Positions 1 through 6,888 of a stretch of DNA of 13,325 nucleotides are shown piece by piece (position 1 is the stretch's first letter; each line of letters opens with the position of its first letter). Below the pieces are notes generated by a model. That model saw nothing but the letters and a program-made list of their open reading frames with translations, was not told the origin of the DNA and made no database searches. This DNA is from CBDCWA01 sp046048295. GTDB lineage: Bacteria; Pseudomonadota; Alphaproteobacteria; Rhizobiales; Hyphomicrobiaceae. Location: assembly GCA_046048295.1 (NCBI GenBank), contig JBJOGJ010000097.1, positions 1-13,325 on the forward strand, given 5' to 3'. The position numbers and the translations under genes are program-made.

Positions 1-843
1 CTTTCCGCCATGCGCAAGATGAGCGAGGAGGGGGTCGCTTTCCAGTCGCACCTCGACGGAAGCCGGCATATGCTGACGCCGGAGCGAGCGATCGAGGTCC
101 AGTGCCTGCTTGGCAGCGACATCCAGATGCAGCTCGACGAGTGCGTGGCGCTACCGGCCGAGCGCGCCGAGATCGAGAAGGCGGTCGAGCTTTCGATGCG
201 CTGGGCGGGGCGCTGCCAGGAGGCGTTCGCGCACCAGGTTGCGGCCGGCATGGCGGGGCCGGGCCAGGCGTTGTTTGCCATTGTGCAGGGCGGTACCGAT
301 GCGGGCTTGCGCCGCCGCTCGGCGGAAGCGCTCGTCGCCATGGACCTGCCGGGCTATGCTGTCGGAGGGCTGGCCGTCGGCGAGGGTCACGAACTGATGG
401 TTGCGACGCTCGAGGACACGCTGCCCTTCCTCCCCGGCTCCAAGCCTCGCTATCTGATGGGCGTTGGAACTCCGGCAGACATAATCGCCTCGGTCGCCCG
501 CGGAATTGACATGTTCGATTGCGTGATGCCGACCCGTTCGGGCCGCCACGGCCTCGCCTTCACTTGGGGCGGCCGCGTTAATCTCAAGAATGCACGCCAC
601 GCCGAGGATCCTCGCCCGCTCGACGAGAAGAGCGCCTGCCCGGCAGCACGCGACTATTCCCGCGCCTACCTGCACCACCTGTTCAAGGCCGGCGAATACC
701 TGGGCCCGATGCTCTTGAGCTGGGCCAACGTGTGGTTCTACCAGGAGTTGATGCAGGCGATCCGGGGTGCGATCGCCGAAGGCCGGTACGGCGAGTTCCA
801 GGCGGAGTGGGGCGCGAGGCTCAATGCTGCGGAGAGGGTTTGA
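1..843 (+). CDS. tgt: Queuine tRNA-ribosyltransferase, 3' part (5' end outside window)
   Basis: Tgt exchanges guanine-34 in GUN anticodons (Asp, Asn, His, Tyr tRNAs) for the queuosine precursor preQ1, in the cytoplasm. The frame is open from base 1 (reading LSAMRKMSEEG), so the start and roughly the first 100 residues lie upstream; 280 residues are present. Visible family motifs: DGSRHMLTPERAIEVQ, FAIVQGG, GYAVGGLAVGEG, and MFDCVMPTRSGRHG, where the Asp at codon 517-519 is the covalent nucleophile (Asp280 in the Zymomonas enzyme). The C-terminal zinc site is degenerate: the usual CxCxxC is S-A-C-P-A-A (codons from 631) and the zinc His is Ala (codon 724-726), so only one of four ligands remains. 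I recall similar sequences in other alphaproteobacteria but cannot confirm it. The stop is TGA at 841. The tRNA-Lys downstream has a UUU anticodon and is not a Tgt substrate, so the adjacency is not functional coupling. Confidence 0.96.
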   Translation, partial: LSAMRKMSEEGVAFQSHLDGSRHMLTPERAIEVQCLLGSDIQMQLDECVALPAERAEIEKAVELSMRWAGRCQEAFAHQVAAGMAGPGQALFAIVQGGTDAGLRRRSAEALVAMDLPGYAVGGLAVGEGHELMVATLEDTLPFLPGSKPRYLMGVGTPADIIASVARGIDMFDCVMPTRSGRHGLAFTWGGRVNLKNARHAEDPRPLDEKSACPAARDYSRAYLHHLFKAGEYLGPMLLSWANVWFYQELMQAIRGAIAEGRYGEFQAEWGARLNAAERV

Positions 844-961
844 CGGCACATTCATCGGGTGCTTTTCCGTCGTGCTGAGGTGCTCGAAGCTGCAAATGCC
901 GCCCGGCACATTGAACCGCGCCAGTGAGTGCCCAACCGGTCTTGCCGGTGCCAAGCTATAG

Positions 962-974
962 GTTCGGCGCGAAC
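962..974. other. Short hairpin GTTCG-GCG-CGAAC
   Basis: A perfect 5-bp inverted repeat with a 3-nt loop lies between tgt and tRNA-Lys. No T-tract follows on either strand, so it is not a typical intrinsic terminator; it could still act as a weak RNA hairpin at the end of the tgt message. Nothing else recognisable is seen between 844 and 1000. Confidence 0.25.
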
Positions 975-1001
975 GGCACGTGAGCGGGGAGAGCTCTAGG
1001 G

Positions 1002-1030
1002 TTGTTTTCGCGCCCGTTCACCTGTATCTA
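1002..1030 (+). promoter_or_regulatory. Possible promoter of tRNA-Lys, flanked by an inverted repeat
   Basis: A TTGTTT element (1002-1007) sits 17 bp before TATCTA (1025-1030), which would start transcription near 1037, about 13 nt before the mature tRNA. Each hexamer matches sigma70 consensus at only three of six positions, so this is tentative. The -10 candidate lies inside a perfect 7-bp inverted repeat (GCGCCCG at 1010-1016, CGGGCGC at 1031-1037). Confidence 0.3.
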
Positions 1031-1049
1031 CGGGCGCTCATCCCATGAT

Positions 1050-1124
1050 GGGCCGGTAGCTCAGTGGTAGAGCATTCGACTTTTAATCGAATGGTCGCGA
1101 GTTCGATCCTCGCCCGGCCTACCA
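1050..1124 (+). tRNA. tRNA-Lys (anticodon UUU), CCA encoded
   Basis: A full cloverleaf can be folded by eye. The 7-bp acceptor stem is 1050-1056 with 1114-1120. The D arm is GCTC/GAGC with GG in the loop. The anticodon stem TTCGA/TCGAA carries loop CTTTTAA, giving anticodon TTT. The T arm is GCGAG/CTCGC with loop TTCGATC. The discriminator is A1121, followed by templated CCA. The first acceptor pair is G1-U72, a terminal wobble; the other six pairs are Watson-Crick. It reads AAA/AAG lysine codons. No T-rich terminator follows directly, so transcription may run toward the next gene, which also has its own candidate promoter. Confidence 0.96.
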
Positions 1125-1147
1125 TCGACGTTTCTCCCTCCCGCCGC

Positions 1148-1176
1148 TTGCCCCGCACTGGCGATCCCGCTTTAAT
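1148..1176 (+). promoter_or_regulatory. Sigma70-type promoter for the dienelactone hydrolase gene
   Basis: TTGCCC (1148-1153; four of six matches to the -35 consensus), a 17-bp spacer, then TTTAAT (1171-1176; five of six matches to the -10 consensus). Transcription would begin near 1183, giving a leader of about 31 nt that contains the AAGGGA ribosome binding site. Confidence 0.5.
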
Positions 1177-1213
1177 GCTCGCAACGAAAGCGGCAGATCC
1201 AAGGGAACGCACG

Positions 1214-1912
1214 ATGGGCACCATGATTACCATGAAGTCGCGCGAGGGAGCGGACGTGATGGCCTATCTTGCACTGCCTCAGGGCACGGCGAGGACGTCG
1301 GCCGTCGTATTCGCGAGTTCGATCCACGGTATCGGCGAGGATCACCAGGTGATCGCCGACGCATTCGCGGCCAAGGGATACATTTGCCTGGCGCCAGATC
1401 TCTTCTGGCGTACCGTCCCAGGTCCACTGGCCCGCGACGATGGACGCAATAAGGCGCGTGCCATGCCCCGCGCCGAAAAGATCGCAACCGGTGAGGCCGA
1501 CATGGCCGATGCCCTCGAGCACCTCAAGACACTGCCTAATTTCGACGGCCGCGCCATCGCCATGGGCTTCTGCTACGGCGGACCCTACGCGATCCTGGGG
1601 CCGAAACGGCTGGGCTATGCCGGTGGCGTTTCCTGTCATGGCTCCGATATGTGGCTGTTCGAGGACGAACTCGATGGCGTCACCAGGCCCGTGACGATCA
1701 TCTGGGGTGACAAGGACCACGCCGCCCCGCCGGACGTCATCGAGCGCTACAAGGGTTATGCCGGGCGAATGCCAAACCTCTCCGTGGACATCCTGCCTGA
1801 CGTCAATCACGGCTATATGCTGCGCGGCAACCTCAAGCACTTCGACCAGAAGGCTCACGACTACTCGTTTGCAAGGGCGATCGAGATGCTGGAGGCATTG
1901 CCCCCGCAATAA
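1214..1912 (+). CDS. Dienelactone hydrolase family protein
   Basis: A 232-aa cytoplasmic alpha/beta hydrolase of the dienelactone hydrolase family, whose archetype opens the lactone in chloroaromatic degradation. I chose the ATG at 1214 because AAGGGA (1201-1206) lies 7 nt before it; the open frame extends further upstream only by running into tRNA-Lys. The triad is visible: Cys120 in GFCYGG, Asp168 in WGDKDH, His199 in DVNHGY, matching Cys123/Asp171/His202 of the archetype in spacing and overall length. The archetype's Glu36 (QEIFGV), which holds the resting cysteine, aligns with Ser36 (SSIHGI), so substrate or activation mode probably differs. The family also contains carboxymethylenebutenolidases and uncharacterised esterases; substrate is unknown. 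It converges on the cytochrome c gene with an 18-bp gap. Confidence 0.88.
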   Translation: MGTMITMKSREGADVMAYLALPQGTARTSAVVFASSIHGIGEDHQVIADAFAAKGYICLAPDLFWRTVPGPLARDDGRNKARAMPRAEKIATGEADMADALEHLKTLPNFDGRAIAMGFCYGGPYAILGPKRLGYAGGVSCHGSDMWLFEDELDGVTRPVTIIWGDKDHAAPPDVIERYKGYAGRMPNLSVDILPDVNHGYMLRGNLKHFDQKAHDYSFARAIEMLEALPPQ

Positions 1913-1930
1913 GGACAGTCACGCGCGCGA

Positions 1931-2284
1931 TCACGGTTTCAGGGGCGCTGTGAGGTAGCGCTTGCCTATGGGCGAAAGGCTGTCGATGTACGTTAGCAGG
2001 GCGCGTGCATCCTCGAAGGTGTAGTCGAAACCTGGCATCTCGTCGTGCCCGGCGAGCGATCCCGTCTTCAGCGCTTCGGTGAGCATGGGGATTGGATATC
2101 GCCTGTGAAGCTCTCTGAGCGGCGGCGATATCCGGTGCGGACTCTGGTCCCGCTGTCCGGTCGCATGGCAGGCGCCGCAGTCCCGCTCCGCGAGCGCGTA
2201 TCCCCGGGTAGCCAGGTTTGCGCCGTCGGCGGCGCGCGCAGGCCCCGCAAGAATGAATGCGATCAATAAAACCGCGAGTCGCAT
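1931..2284 (-). CDS. Small secreted c-type cytochrome (copy 1)
   Basis: A 117-aa mono-haem cytochrome c exported to the periplasm for one-electron transfer. A Sec signal peptide (residues 1-19, ending ARA before AD) is followed by the haem-attachment motif CGACH at 36-40 and a probable axial Met83 in GHDEMPGF. The ATG at 2284 is preferred over an in-frame GTG at 2305 because GAGG lies 5 nt before the ATG and the signal peptide then starts with MRLAV. It is clearly related to the second cytochrome in this window (10566-10892): both share CHATG, RYP, an L-x-EAL-x-x-G stretch, GH-x-x-MP-x-F and L-x-TY. This copy has a 15-residue C-terminal extension. It is divergent from the Bug-type receptor gene at 2623. 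Redox partner unknown. Confidence 0.88.
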   Translation of the reverse strand: MRLAVLLIAFILAGPARAADGANLATRGYALAERDCGACHATGQRDQSPHRISPPLRELHRRYPIPMLTEALKTGSLAGHDEMPGFDYTFEDARALLTYIDSLSPIGKRYLTAPLKP

Positions 2285-2622
2285 GGATACCTCGAAGTCG
2301 GCCACTCGATTGGCCTACTATATGAGGGTGATGTGGCGACGTATTGGATGCGCGGATATTTTGCACAACCGTTTGTGCCGAACCCGTCGGCTCTGCTCCG
2401 AACTGTCAATTCGCTTTCCACAACCGTGTTCGAACCGCACCGCCTCCCGATTGCCGTCTGCCTCGCGCGAGCGCTTGGTGTGGACATCATGACCTGATCC
2501 CGCAGCGACACAAACCGCTGGCACGAACGCCAGGAGTGGGTAATCTCCATACTGCTGTCCCCAGCGACAGCCGTGAAAAAATACGGGACGGTGCTCGGAA
2601 TGCCGCCCTAACGGAGGATCCC
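2285..2622. other. 338-bp divergent intergenic region with an inverted repeat
   Basis: No gene is supported here; the open frames lack a credible start, ribosome site or family resemblance. The region separates two divergent genes and should hold both promoters. On the minus strand TATAGT (about 2320-2325) could be a -10 for the cytochrome, without a good -35. A perfect inverted repeat, GCACAA-N4-TTGTGC, lies at 2363-2378, and its CACAACCGT part recurs at 2419-2427. I see no strong promoter for the receptor gene. Confidence 0.5.
2363..2378. promoter_or_regulatory. Candidate operator: inverted repeat GCACAA-CCGT-TTGTGC
   Basis: Perfect 6-bp arms with a 4-bp spacer, about 80 bp upstream of the cytochrome start (minus) and 245 bp upstream of the receptor start (plus). 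Nine bases of it, CACAACCGT, are repeated directly at 2419-2427. Dyads of this size suit a dimeric regulator of the GntR or LacI kind, but no regulator gene is in the window. Confidence 0.3.
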
Positions 2623-3669
2623 ATGCAGACGCGAAATTTCGCATTCGCATTGCTTTGCCTGCCCACGTTTGCGTTGGGGGCTATCGCGGAGCCGGTAGCC
2701 GATTTCTACAAGGGCAAGCAGGTCAAGATCGTCGTCGGCTATGGCGCCGGCGGTGGATATGATGTTTACGCGCGAATGCTCTCGCGCCACTTCGGCCGCC
2801 ATATATCCGGCACTCCGACCATCATCGTCCAGAACATGCCGGGTGCCGCGAGTCTTGTCTCTGCCAACTACCTATACAACAAGGCGCCCCGCGACGGCAC
2901 TGTCATAGCGACCTTCGATCGCGGCCTGCCGATGATGGCGATACTGGGCGGAAATCCGAATGTGCAGTTCGACCCGATGAAGCTGACCTGGCTTGGCTCG
3001 GCGGCAAACAACGACGACGAGGCATTCCTGCTCTTTGCACGCAAGGATGCCAAGCCGAAGTCGGTCGAGGACATTCGAAAACCGGGCGGACCGGAACTAC
3101 TGATCGGCGTATCCGCCACGGGCGCAACGGATTCGGAAGCGGCCAAGGTGCTGCGCGATATCTTGAAGCTCAACGTCAAGGTCGTGCCTGCCTACCGCGG
3201 CGGTGCCCAGATATTCCTCGCGGTCGAGCGTGGCGAGGTTGACGCCCGCCTGGCCGGACTGTCGGCAATCCGCTCGACGAAGCCGGACTGGTTGCGCCCG
3301 GACGCCGGTATGCACGTACTTCTCCAGTTCGCCCGTACCACGCGCCACCCGAGCTACCCGGACGTACCGACCGCCCAGGAGTTGGCGCCGGACGAAAAGG
3401 CGAGGGCAGTCGTGGAGCTTGCCGAAATGCCACATCAAATTCCGCGTCCCTTCGCAGCACCCCCGGATGTGCCGAAGGACCGCGCAGAAGCATTGAAGTC
3501 GGCATTCATGTCCGTGGCAAAGGATGCTGCGTATCTGGCCGATGCGGGAAAGCTGAAAGTGCACGTGAGCCCGATGACGGGTGACGACATCCTGAAGCTC
3601 GTCCGCCGGCTCTCGGAAGTGCCTGCCGAGTTGCGCGAGCGCATGCGGGAGATCCAGAACAGCAAGTAG
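2623..3669 (+). CDS. Bug/TctC-type periplasmic solute-binding protein (copy 1)
   Basis: A 348-aa receptor of the tripartite tricarboxylate transporter (Bug) class, which binds carboxylates or related small molecules in the periplasm. The ATG at 2623 follows GGAGG by 5 nt. The signal peptide covers about residues 1-22 (ends GAIA). The mature protein opens with DFYKGKQVKIVVGYG; GAGGGYDVYAR (41-51) is the first ligand loop, QNMPGAAS (70-77) the second, and NYLYNKAPRDGT (82-93) is a family signature. No tctA or tctB membrane gene is nearby, which is common for Bug receptors. The flavin monooxygenase gene converges on it with a 13-bp gap. A paralogue lies at 10896-11960. The ligand cannot be told from sequence. 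Confidence 0.85.
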   Translation: MQTRNFAFALLCLPTFALGAIAEPVADFYKGKQVKIVVGYGAGGGYDVYARMLSRHFGRHISGTPTIIVQNMPGAASLVSANYLYNKAPRDGTVIATFDRGLPMMAILGGNPNVQFDPMKLTWLGSAANNDDEAFLLFARKDAKPKSVEDIRKPGGPELLIGVSATGATDSEAAKVLRDILKLNVKVVPAYRGGAQIFLAVERGEVDARLAGLSAIRSTKPDWLRPDAGMHVLLQFARTTRHPSYPDVPTAQELAPDEKARAVVELAEMPHQIPRPFAAPPDVPKDRAEALKSAFMSVAKDAAYLADAGKLKVHVSPMTGDDILKLVRRLSEVPAELRERMREIQNSK

Positions 3670-3682
3670 CTTCAGCTGCCAC

Positions 3683-4678
3683 CTACCTGAGATGCGGCAG
3701 GACCTTCTCGGCGAACACCTCGAGGCCCTGCCTGAACGGGTAGAACTGCATCATGAAGAGATCGACTCCCAGCGACTGGTAGCGCTTGATCCGCTCGACG
3801 ACTGTCTTTGGTGAGCCGATCACGTTGGCGCCGAGCCCACCCGAGGCAGAACCGATCGAAGGGGCGCGCGCGAGATGAGCGAGATAGTCCTCCGCCATCT
3901 CGACGCCGGCCGCGTCTGTGTCTGCGATGAGCACGCAGGCATTGATGCCGTAGTTCATCTTGCGGCCGTACTCGGCACAGCGCTTCTCCATTTGCGCCAC
4001 TTCGCGCTCGATCTGCTTCAGGCTCGCCTCGTAGTTCCGGTAGTCCTTGTCGTAGTTGACGAACCAGGTCTCGCATTCCTGGGCGATCACCGCCATGCCG
4101 CCGTCGGCGCGGCTCGCTGCGTACACGGGCACATGCGGCGTGCGTACCGATTTGGTCGGCACAGTGCCATGCTCGACTTGATAGTATTGGCCCTCGAAGG
4201 TGAAGTCGTCATTCGTCCACATGCCCTTCAGTACCTTGATGAACTCGTGCATGCGCCGGTAGCGCGCCTCCTCGTAGTCGAGCCACTCGCCGAACACCGC
4301 GAACTCCTGCGGCCGCCGTCCGTTGACGATGTTGACACAGAACCGCCCGCCGCTGATCCGGTCGATAGAGGCGGCGTGTTTGGCGATCACCCGCGGATCC
4401 ATCATGCCCGGATGCACGGCCGCCATTAGTTCGATCCGCTTTGTCATCGGGGCAAGGGCCGCGGCAAACATCCACGAATCGAGGTCGGGACCCAGGAAGC
4501 GCTGGGCAACGAGTGTAATGTCGAAGCCGAGTTCCTCCGCCCGCTGCAGCACGTCGACGGCGTAGAGATAGTTGCGGTCGACGCCGCCGCCATGTTGCGT
4601 CAGCGCGTCGATGGCGGGTTGCGCTACCGCGTCAGGCCTCATGGAAAGTGGTGCCGGCGTCCAGATGCCAAGTCTCAT
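3683..4678 (-). CDS. LLM-class flavin-dependent oxidoreductase (luciferase-like monooxygenase)
   Basis: A 331-aa TIM-barrel protein of the bacterial luciferase family (Bac_luciferase, PF00296), which uses reduced FMN from a separate reductase to insert oxygen into its substrate. The closest style is alkanesulfonate monooxygenase (SsuD): LDSWMFAAALAPMTKRIE (66-83), AVHPGMMDPRVIAKHAASID (87-106), ISGGRFCVNIVNG (108-120), and DYEEARYRRMHEFIKVLKGMW (134-154). The ATG at 4678 is preceded by GAGGGAA, a good ribosome site. It is in the same direction as mutB, 68 bp downstream of it with no terminator seen, so it may be the last gene of the mutAB transcript. No flavin reductase or sulfonate uptake gene is present; desulfonation is only one option. 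Confidence 0.85.
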   Translation of the reverse strand: MRLGIWTPAPLSMRPDAVAQPAIDALTQHGGGVDRNYLYAVDVLQRAEELGFDITLVAQRFLGPDLDSWMFAAALAPMTKRIELMAAVHPGMMDPRVIAKHAASIDRISGGRFCVNIVNGRRPQEFAVFGEWLDYEEARYRRMHEFIKVLKGMWTNDDFTFEGQYYQVEHGTVPTKSVRTPHVPVYAASRADGGMAVIAQECETWFVNYDKDYRNYEASLKQIEREVAQMEKRCAEYGRKMNYGINACVLIADTDAAGVEMAEDYLAHLARAPSIGSASGGLGANVIGSPKTVVERIKRYQSLGVDLFMMQFYPFRQGLEVFAEKVLPHLR

Positions 4679-4746
4679 GGAATTCCCTCGGGCGAAGCGT
4701 TGTTATTGGAGCCATTGTTGTGCGGATGGCCGAGAATGGCAATTGG

Positions 4747-6888
4747 CTACCTGTTATGCCCCACCCGGCCCATGAGCTTGGCGAGCACATCCTCCGCAGC
4801 ATGGAGGATATTCGTCCCCGGTCCGAACACCGCAGCGGCGCCGGCGTCGAAAAGCGCCTCTCGGTCACCCTCAGGAATAACACCACCGACGACGATCATG
4901 ATGTCGCGCGCGCCCGCAGCTTCGAGTGCCGCCCTTAGCTCGGGCAACAGCGTCAGGTGCGCTGCGGCAAGCGAGGATACGCCGACGATATCGACATCCT
5001 CCGCTACCGCCTGAGCCGCAACTTCATCCGGTGTAGCGAACAGCGGCCCGAGCCGGACGTCGAAGCCCATGTCGGAGAATGCGCTCGCGATCACCTTCTG
5101 GCCGCGGTCGTGGCCGTCCTGCCCGATTTTGGCAATGAGGATGCGCGGCGCCCTTCCGGCTTGGCTACGGTAGGCACCGAGCGCTTCACGGACAGCCGCA
5201 ACACGCGGCTCGTCGGCGAGAACAGCGCCGTACACGCCCTGAACCGCCTGCTGCCGGGCGTCGTGACGACCGAACACTTTTTCCAACGCAGACGAGATCT
5301 CGCCAACCGTCGCCCCATTGCGAGCGGCCACCACGGAAAGCTCCAGCAAATTGCCAGTGCCTCGGGCACCATTCGCCAGCGCATTGAGCGCTGATGTCAC
5401 CGCTTGCCCGTCGCGCTCCCGCCTAAGTCGGTTGAGCTTCTCGATCTGGCGCTCTCGCACGGCGGCATTGTCGACCTTGAGCAGCGCGATCGGCCGGTCG
5501 TCCGCGGCCTCGAACGCGTTGACACCGACAATTGTCTGCTGACTCGTATCGATCCGCGCTTGAGCACGGGCCGCGGCTTCCTCGATCCGCCGTTTTGGCA
5601 GGCCGTCGGAGATGGCGGCCGCCATGCCGCCGAGTGCCTCCACTTCCTCGATGTGCGCCAGGGCGCGGGCCGCTAGGTCGTGTGTAAGGCTCTCGACGTA
5701 GTAGCTTCCGCCCCAGGGGTCGATCGTTCGCGTAGCGCCGCTCTCGAGTTGCAACAGGATCTGCGTATTGCGTGCGATTCGCGCCGAGAAGTCTGTCGGC
5801 AGCGCAATCGCCTCGTCGAGGGCGTTGGTGTGCAGCGACTGGGTGCCGCCGTGCACGGCCGCCATTGCCTCGATCATCGTGCGGGTGATGTTGTTGTAGA
5901 CGTCCTGCGCCGTCAGCGACCAGCCCGAAGTCTGGCAATGCATCCTGAGTGACAGCGACCGTTCGTCCTTGGGCAGGAAGTTGTCACGGATGATCCGCGC
6001 CCAAAGCAGGCGTGCCGCGCGCAGCTTGGCGATCTCCATGAAGTGATCCATGCCGATGGCAAAGAAGAACGAGAGCCGCGGCGCAAACTTGTCGATGTCG
6101 AGACCGGCCCCGACACCGGCCCGCACGTATTCGAGCCCGTCGGCGAGCGTATATGCGAGCTCGAGATCTGCCGTCGCGCCGGCTTCCTGCATATGGTAGC
6201 CCGAGATCGAGATCGAGTTGAACTTCGGCATGTTGACCGACGTATAGTCGAAGATATCGGCGACGATGCGCATCGAGGGCGCCGGCGGATAGATGTAGGT
6301 GTTTCGGACCAGGAACTCCTTCAGTATGTCGTTCTGGATCGTACCCGAGAGCTTCGCTGGCGGCACGCCCTGCTCCTCCGCCGCCACGATGTAGAGCGCC
6401 AACACGGGTAGCACCGCGCCGTTCATGGTCATCGACACGCTCATCTCGTCGAGTGCGATCCCGTCCAACAGCGTCCGCATGTCCAGGATTGAATCGATTG
6501 CCACGCCCGCCATGCCGACGTCGCCTGCGACGCGTGGGTGGTCGCTGTCGTAGCCGCGATGCGTGGCAAGGTCGAAGGCAACGGAGAGCCCTTTCTGGCC
6601 GGCCGCGATGTTGCGTCGATAGAATGCGTTGGACTCCTCCGCGGTCGAAAAACCAGCATACTGACGAATGGTCCACGGCCGCGTGACATACATCGTCGGA
6701 TATGGGCCCCTGACATAAGGCGGAAAGCCGGGCATGGTGTCGGCAAAATCGAGGCCCAAAATATCTGGCGCTGAATAGCGCCAGGCAATCTCAATGCCTT
6801 CGGGGGGCTGCATCGCCTCTAGCCTGGTGCCCCGGGCTCTGCGCGGCCCGCAATACTCTATGGTAGTGAAGTCCGGCAGCTTGGTCAT
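4747..6888 (-). CDS. mutB: Methylmalonyl-CoA mutase, large (catalytic) subunit
   Basis: This adenosylcobalamin enzyme interconverts (R)-methylmalonyl-CoA and succinyl-CoA, linking propionyl-CoA to the TCA cycle. The 713 residues comprise an N-terminal substrate-binding barrel and a C-terminal B12 domain. Visible: RPWTIRQYAGFSTAEESN with Tyr77 (Tyr89 in the Propionibacterium enzyme), TIQND (183-187), Arg195 in VRNTYI (Arg207), SGYHMQEAG with Tyr231/His232, and the base-off B12 motif DGHDRG with His593. Tyr77 plus Arg195 mark a true methylmalonyl-CoA mutase; isobutyryl-CoA mutases have Phe and Gln there, and hydroxyisobutyryl-CoA mutases also differ at the Tyr. The start overlaps the stop of mutA (ATGA), with AGGG about 6 nt upstream. 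No epimerase, meaB chaperone or propionyl-CoA carboxylase gene is in the window. Confidence 0.97.
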   Translation of the reverse strand: MTKLPDFTTIEYCGPRRARGTRLEAMQPPEGIEIAWRYSAPDILGLDFADTMPGFPPYVRGPYPTMYVTRPWTIRQYAGFSTAEESNAFYRRNIAAGQKGLSVAFDLATHRGYDSDHPRVAGDVGMAGVAIDSILDMRTLLDGIALDEMSVSMTMNGAVLPVLALYIVAAEEQGVPPAKLSGTIQNDILKEFLVRNTYIYPPAPSMRIVADIFDYTSVNMPKFNSISISGYHMQEAGATADLELAYTLADGLEYVRAGVGAGLDIDKFAPRLSFFFAIGMDHFMEIAKLRAARLLWARIIRDNFLPKDERSLSLRMHCQTSGWSLTAQDVYNNITRTMIEAMAAVHGGTQSLHTNALDEAIALPTDFSARIARNTQILLQLESGATRTIDPWGGSYYVESLTHDLAARALAHIEEVEALGGMAAAISDGLPKRRIEEAAARAQARIDTSQQTIVGVNAFEAADDRPIALLKVDNAAVRERQIEKLNRLRRERDGQAVTSALNALANGARGTGNLLELSVVAARNGATVGEISSALEKVFGRHDARQQAVQGVYGAVLADEPRVAAVREALGAYRSQAGRAPRILIAKIGQDGHDRGQKVIASAFSDMGFDVRLGPLFATPDEVAAQAVAEDVDIVGVSSLAAAHLTLLPELRAALEAAGARDIMIVVGGVIPEGDREALFDAGAAAVFGPGTNILHAAEDVLAKLMGRVGHNR

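Noticed and set aside
151..954. Long minus-strand frame (267 codons) over tgt
   Set aside because: It is antisense to strongly conserved Tgt motifs and has no recognisable family content; long shadow frames are common at this GC content.
1064..1213. N-terminal extension of the dienelactone hydrolase into tRNA-Lys
   Set aside because: It would translate the tRNA gene; the ATG at 1214 has a good ribosome site and gives the normal family length.
2344..2622. 93-codon upstream extension of Bug receptor copy 1
   Set aside because: The signal peptide begins at 2623 right after GGAGG, and the extension shows no family resemblance.
3670..3682. Terminator between Bug receptor copy 1 and the monooxygenase gene
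   Set aside because: The 13-bp convergent gap has no GC hairpin with a T-tract.
5984..6676. 230-codon minus-strand frame inside mutB
   Set aside because: It lies in an alternative frame of a gene with full-length family motifs; it is Arg/Gly-rich low-complexity shadow sequence.
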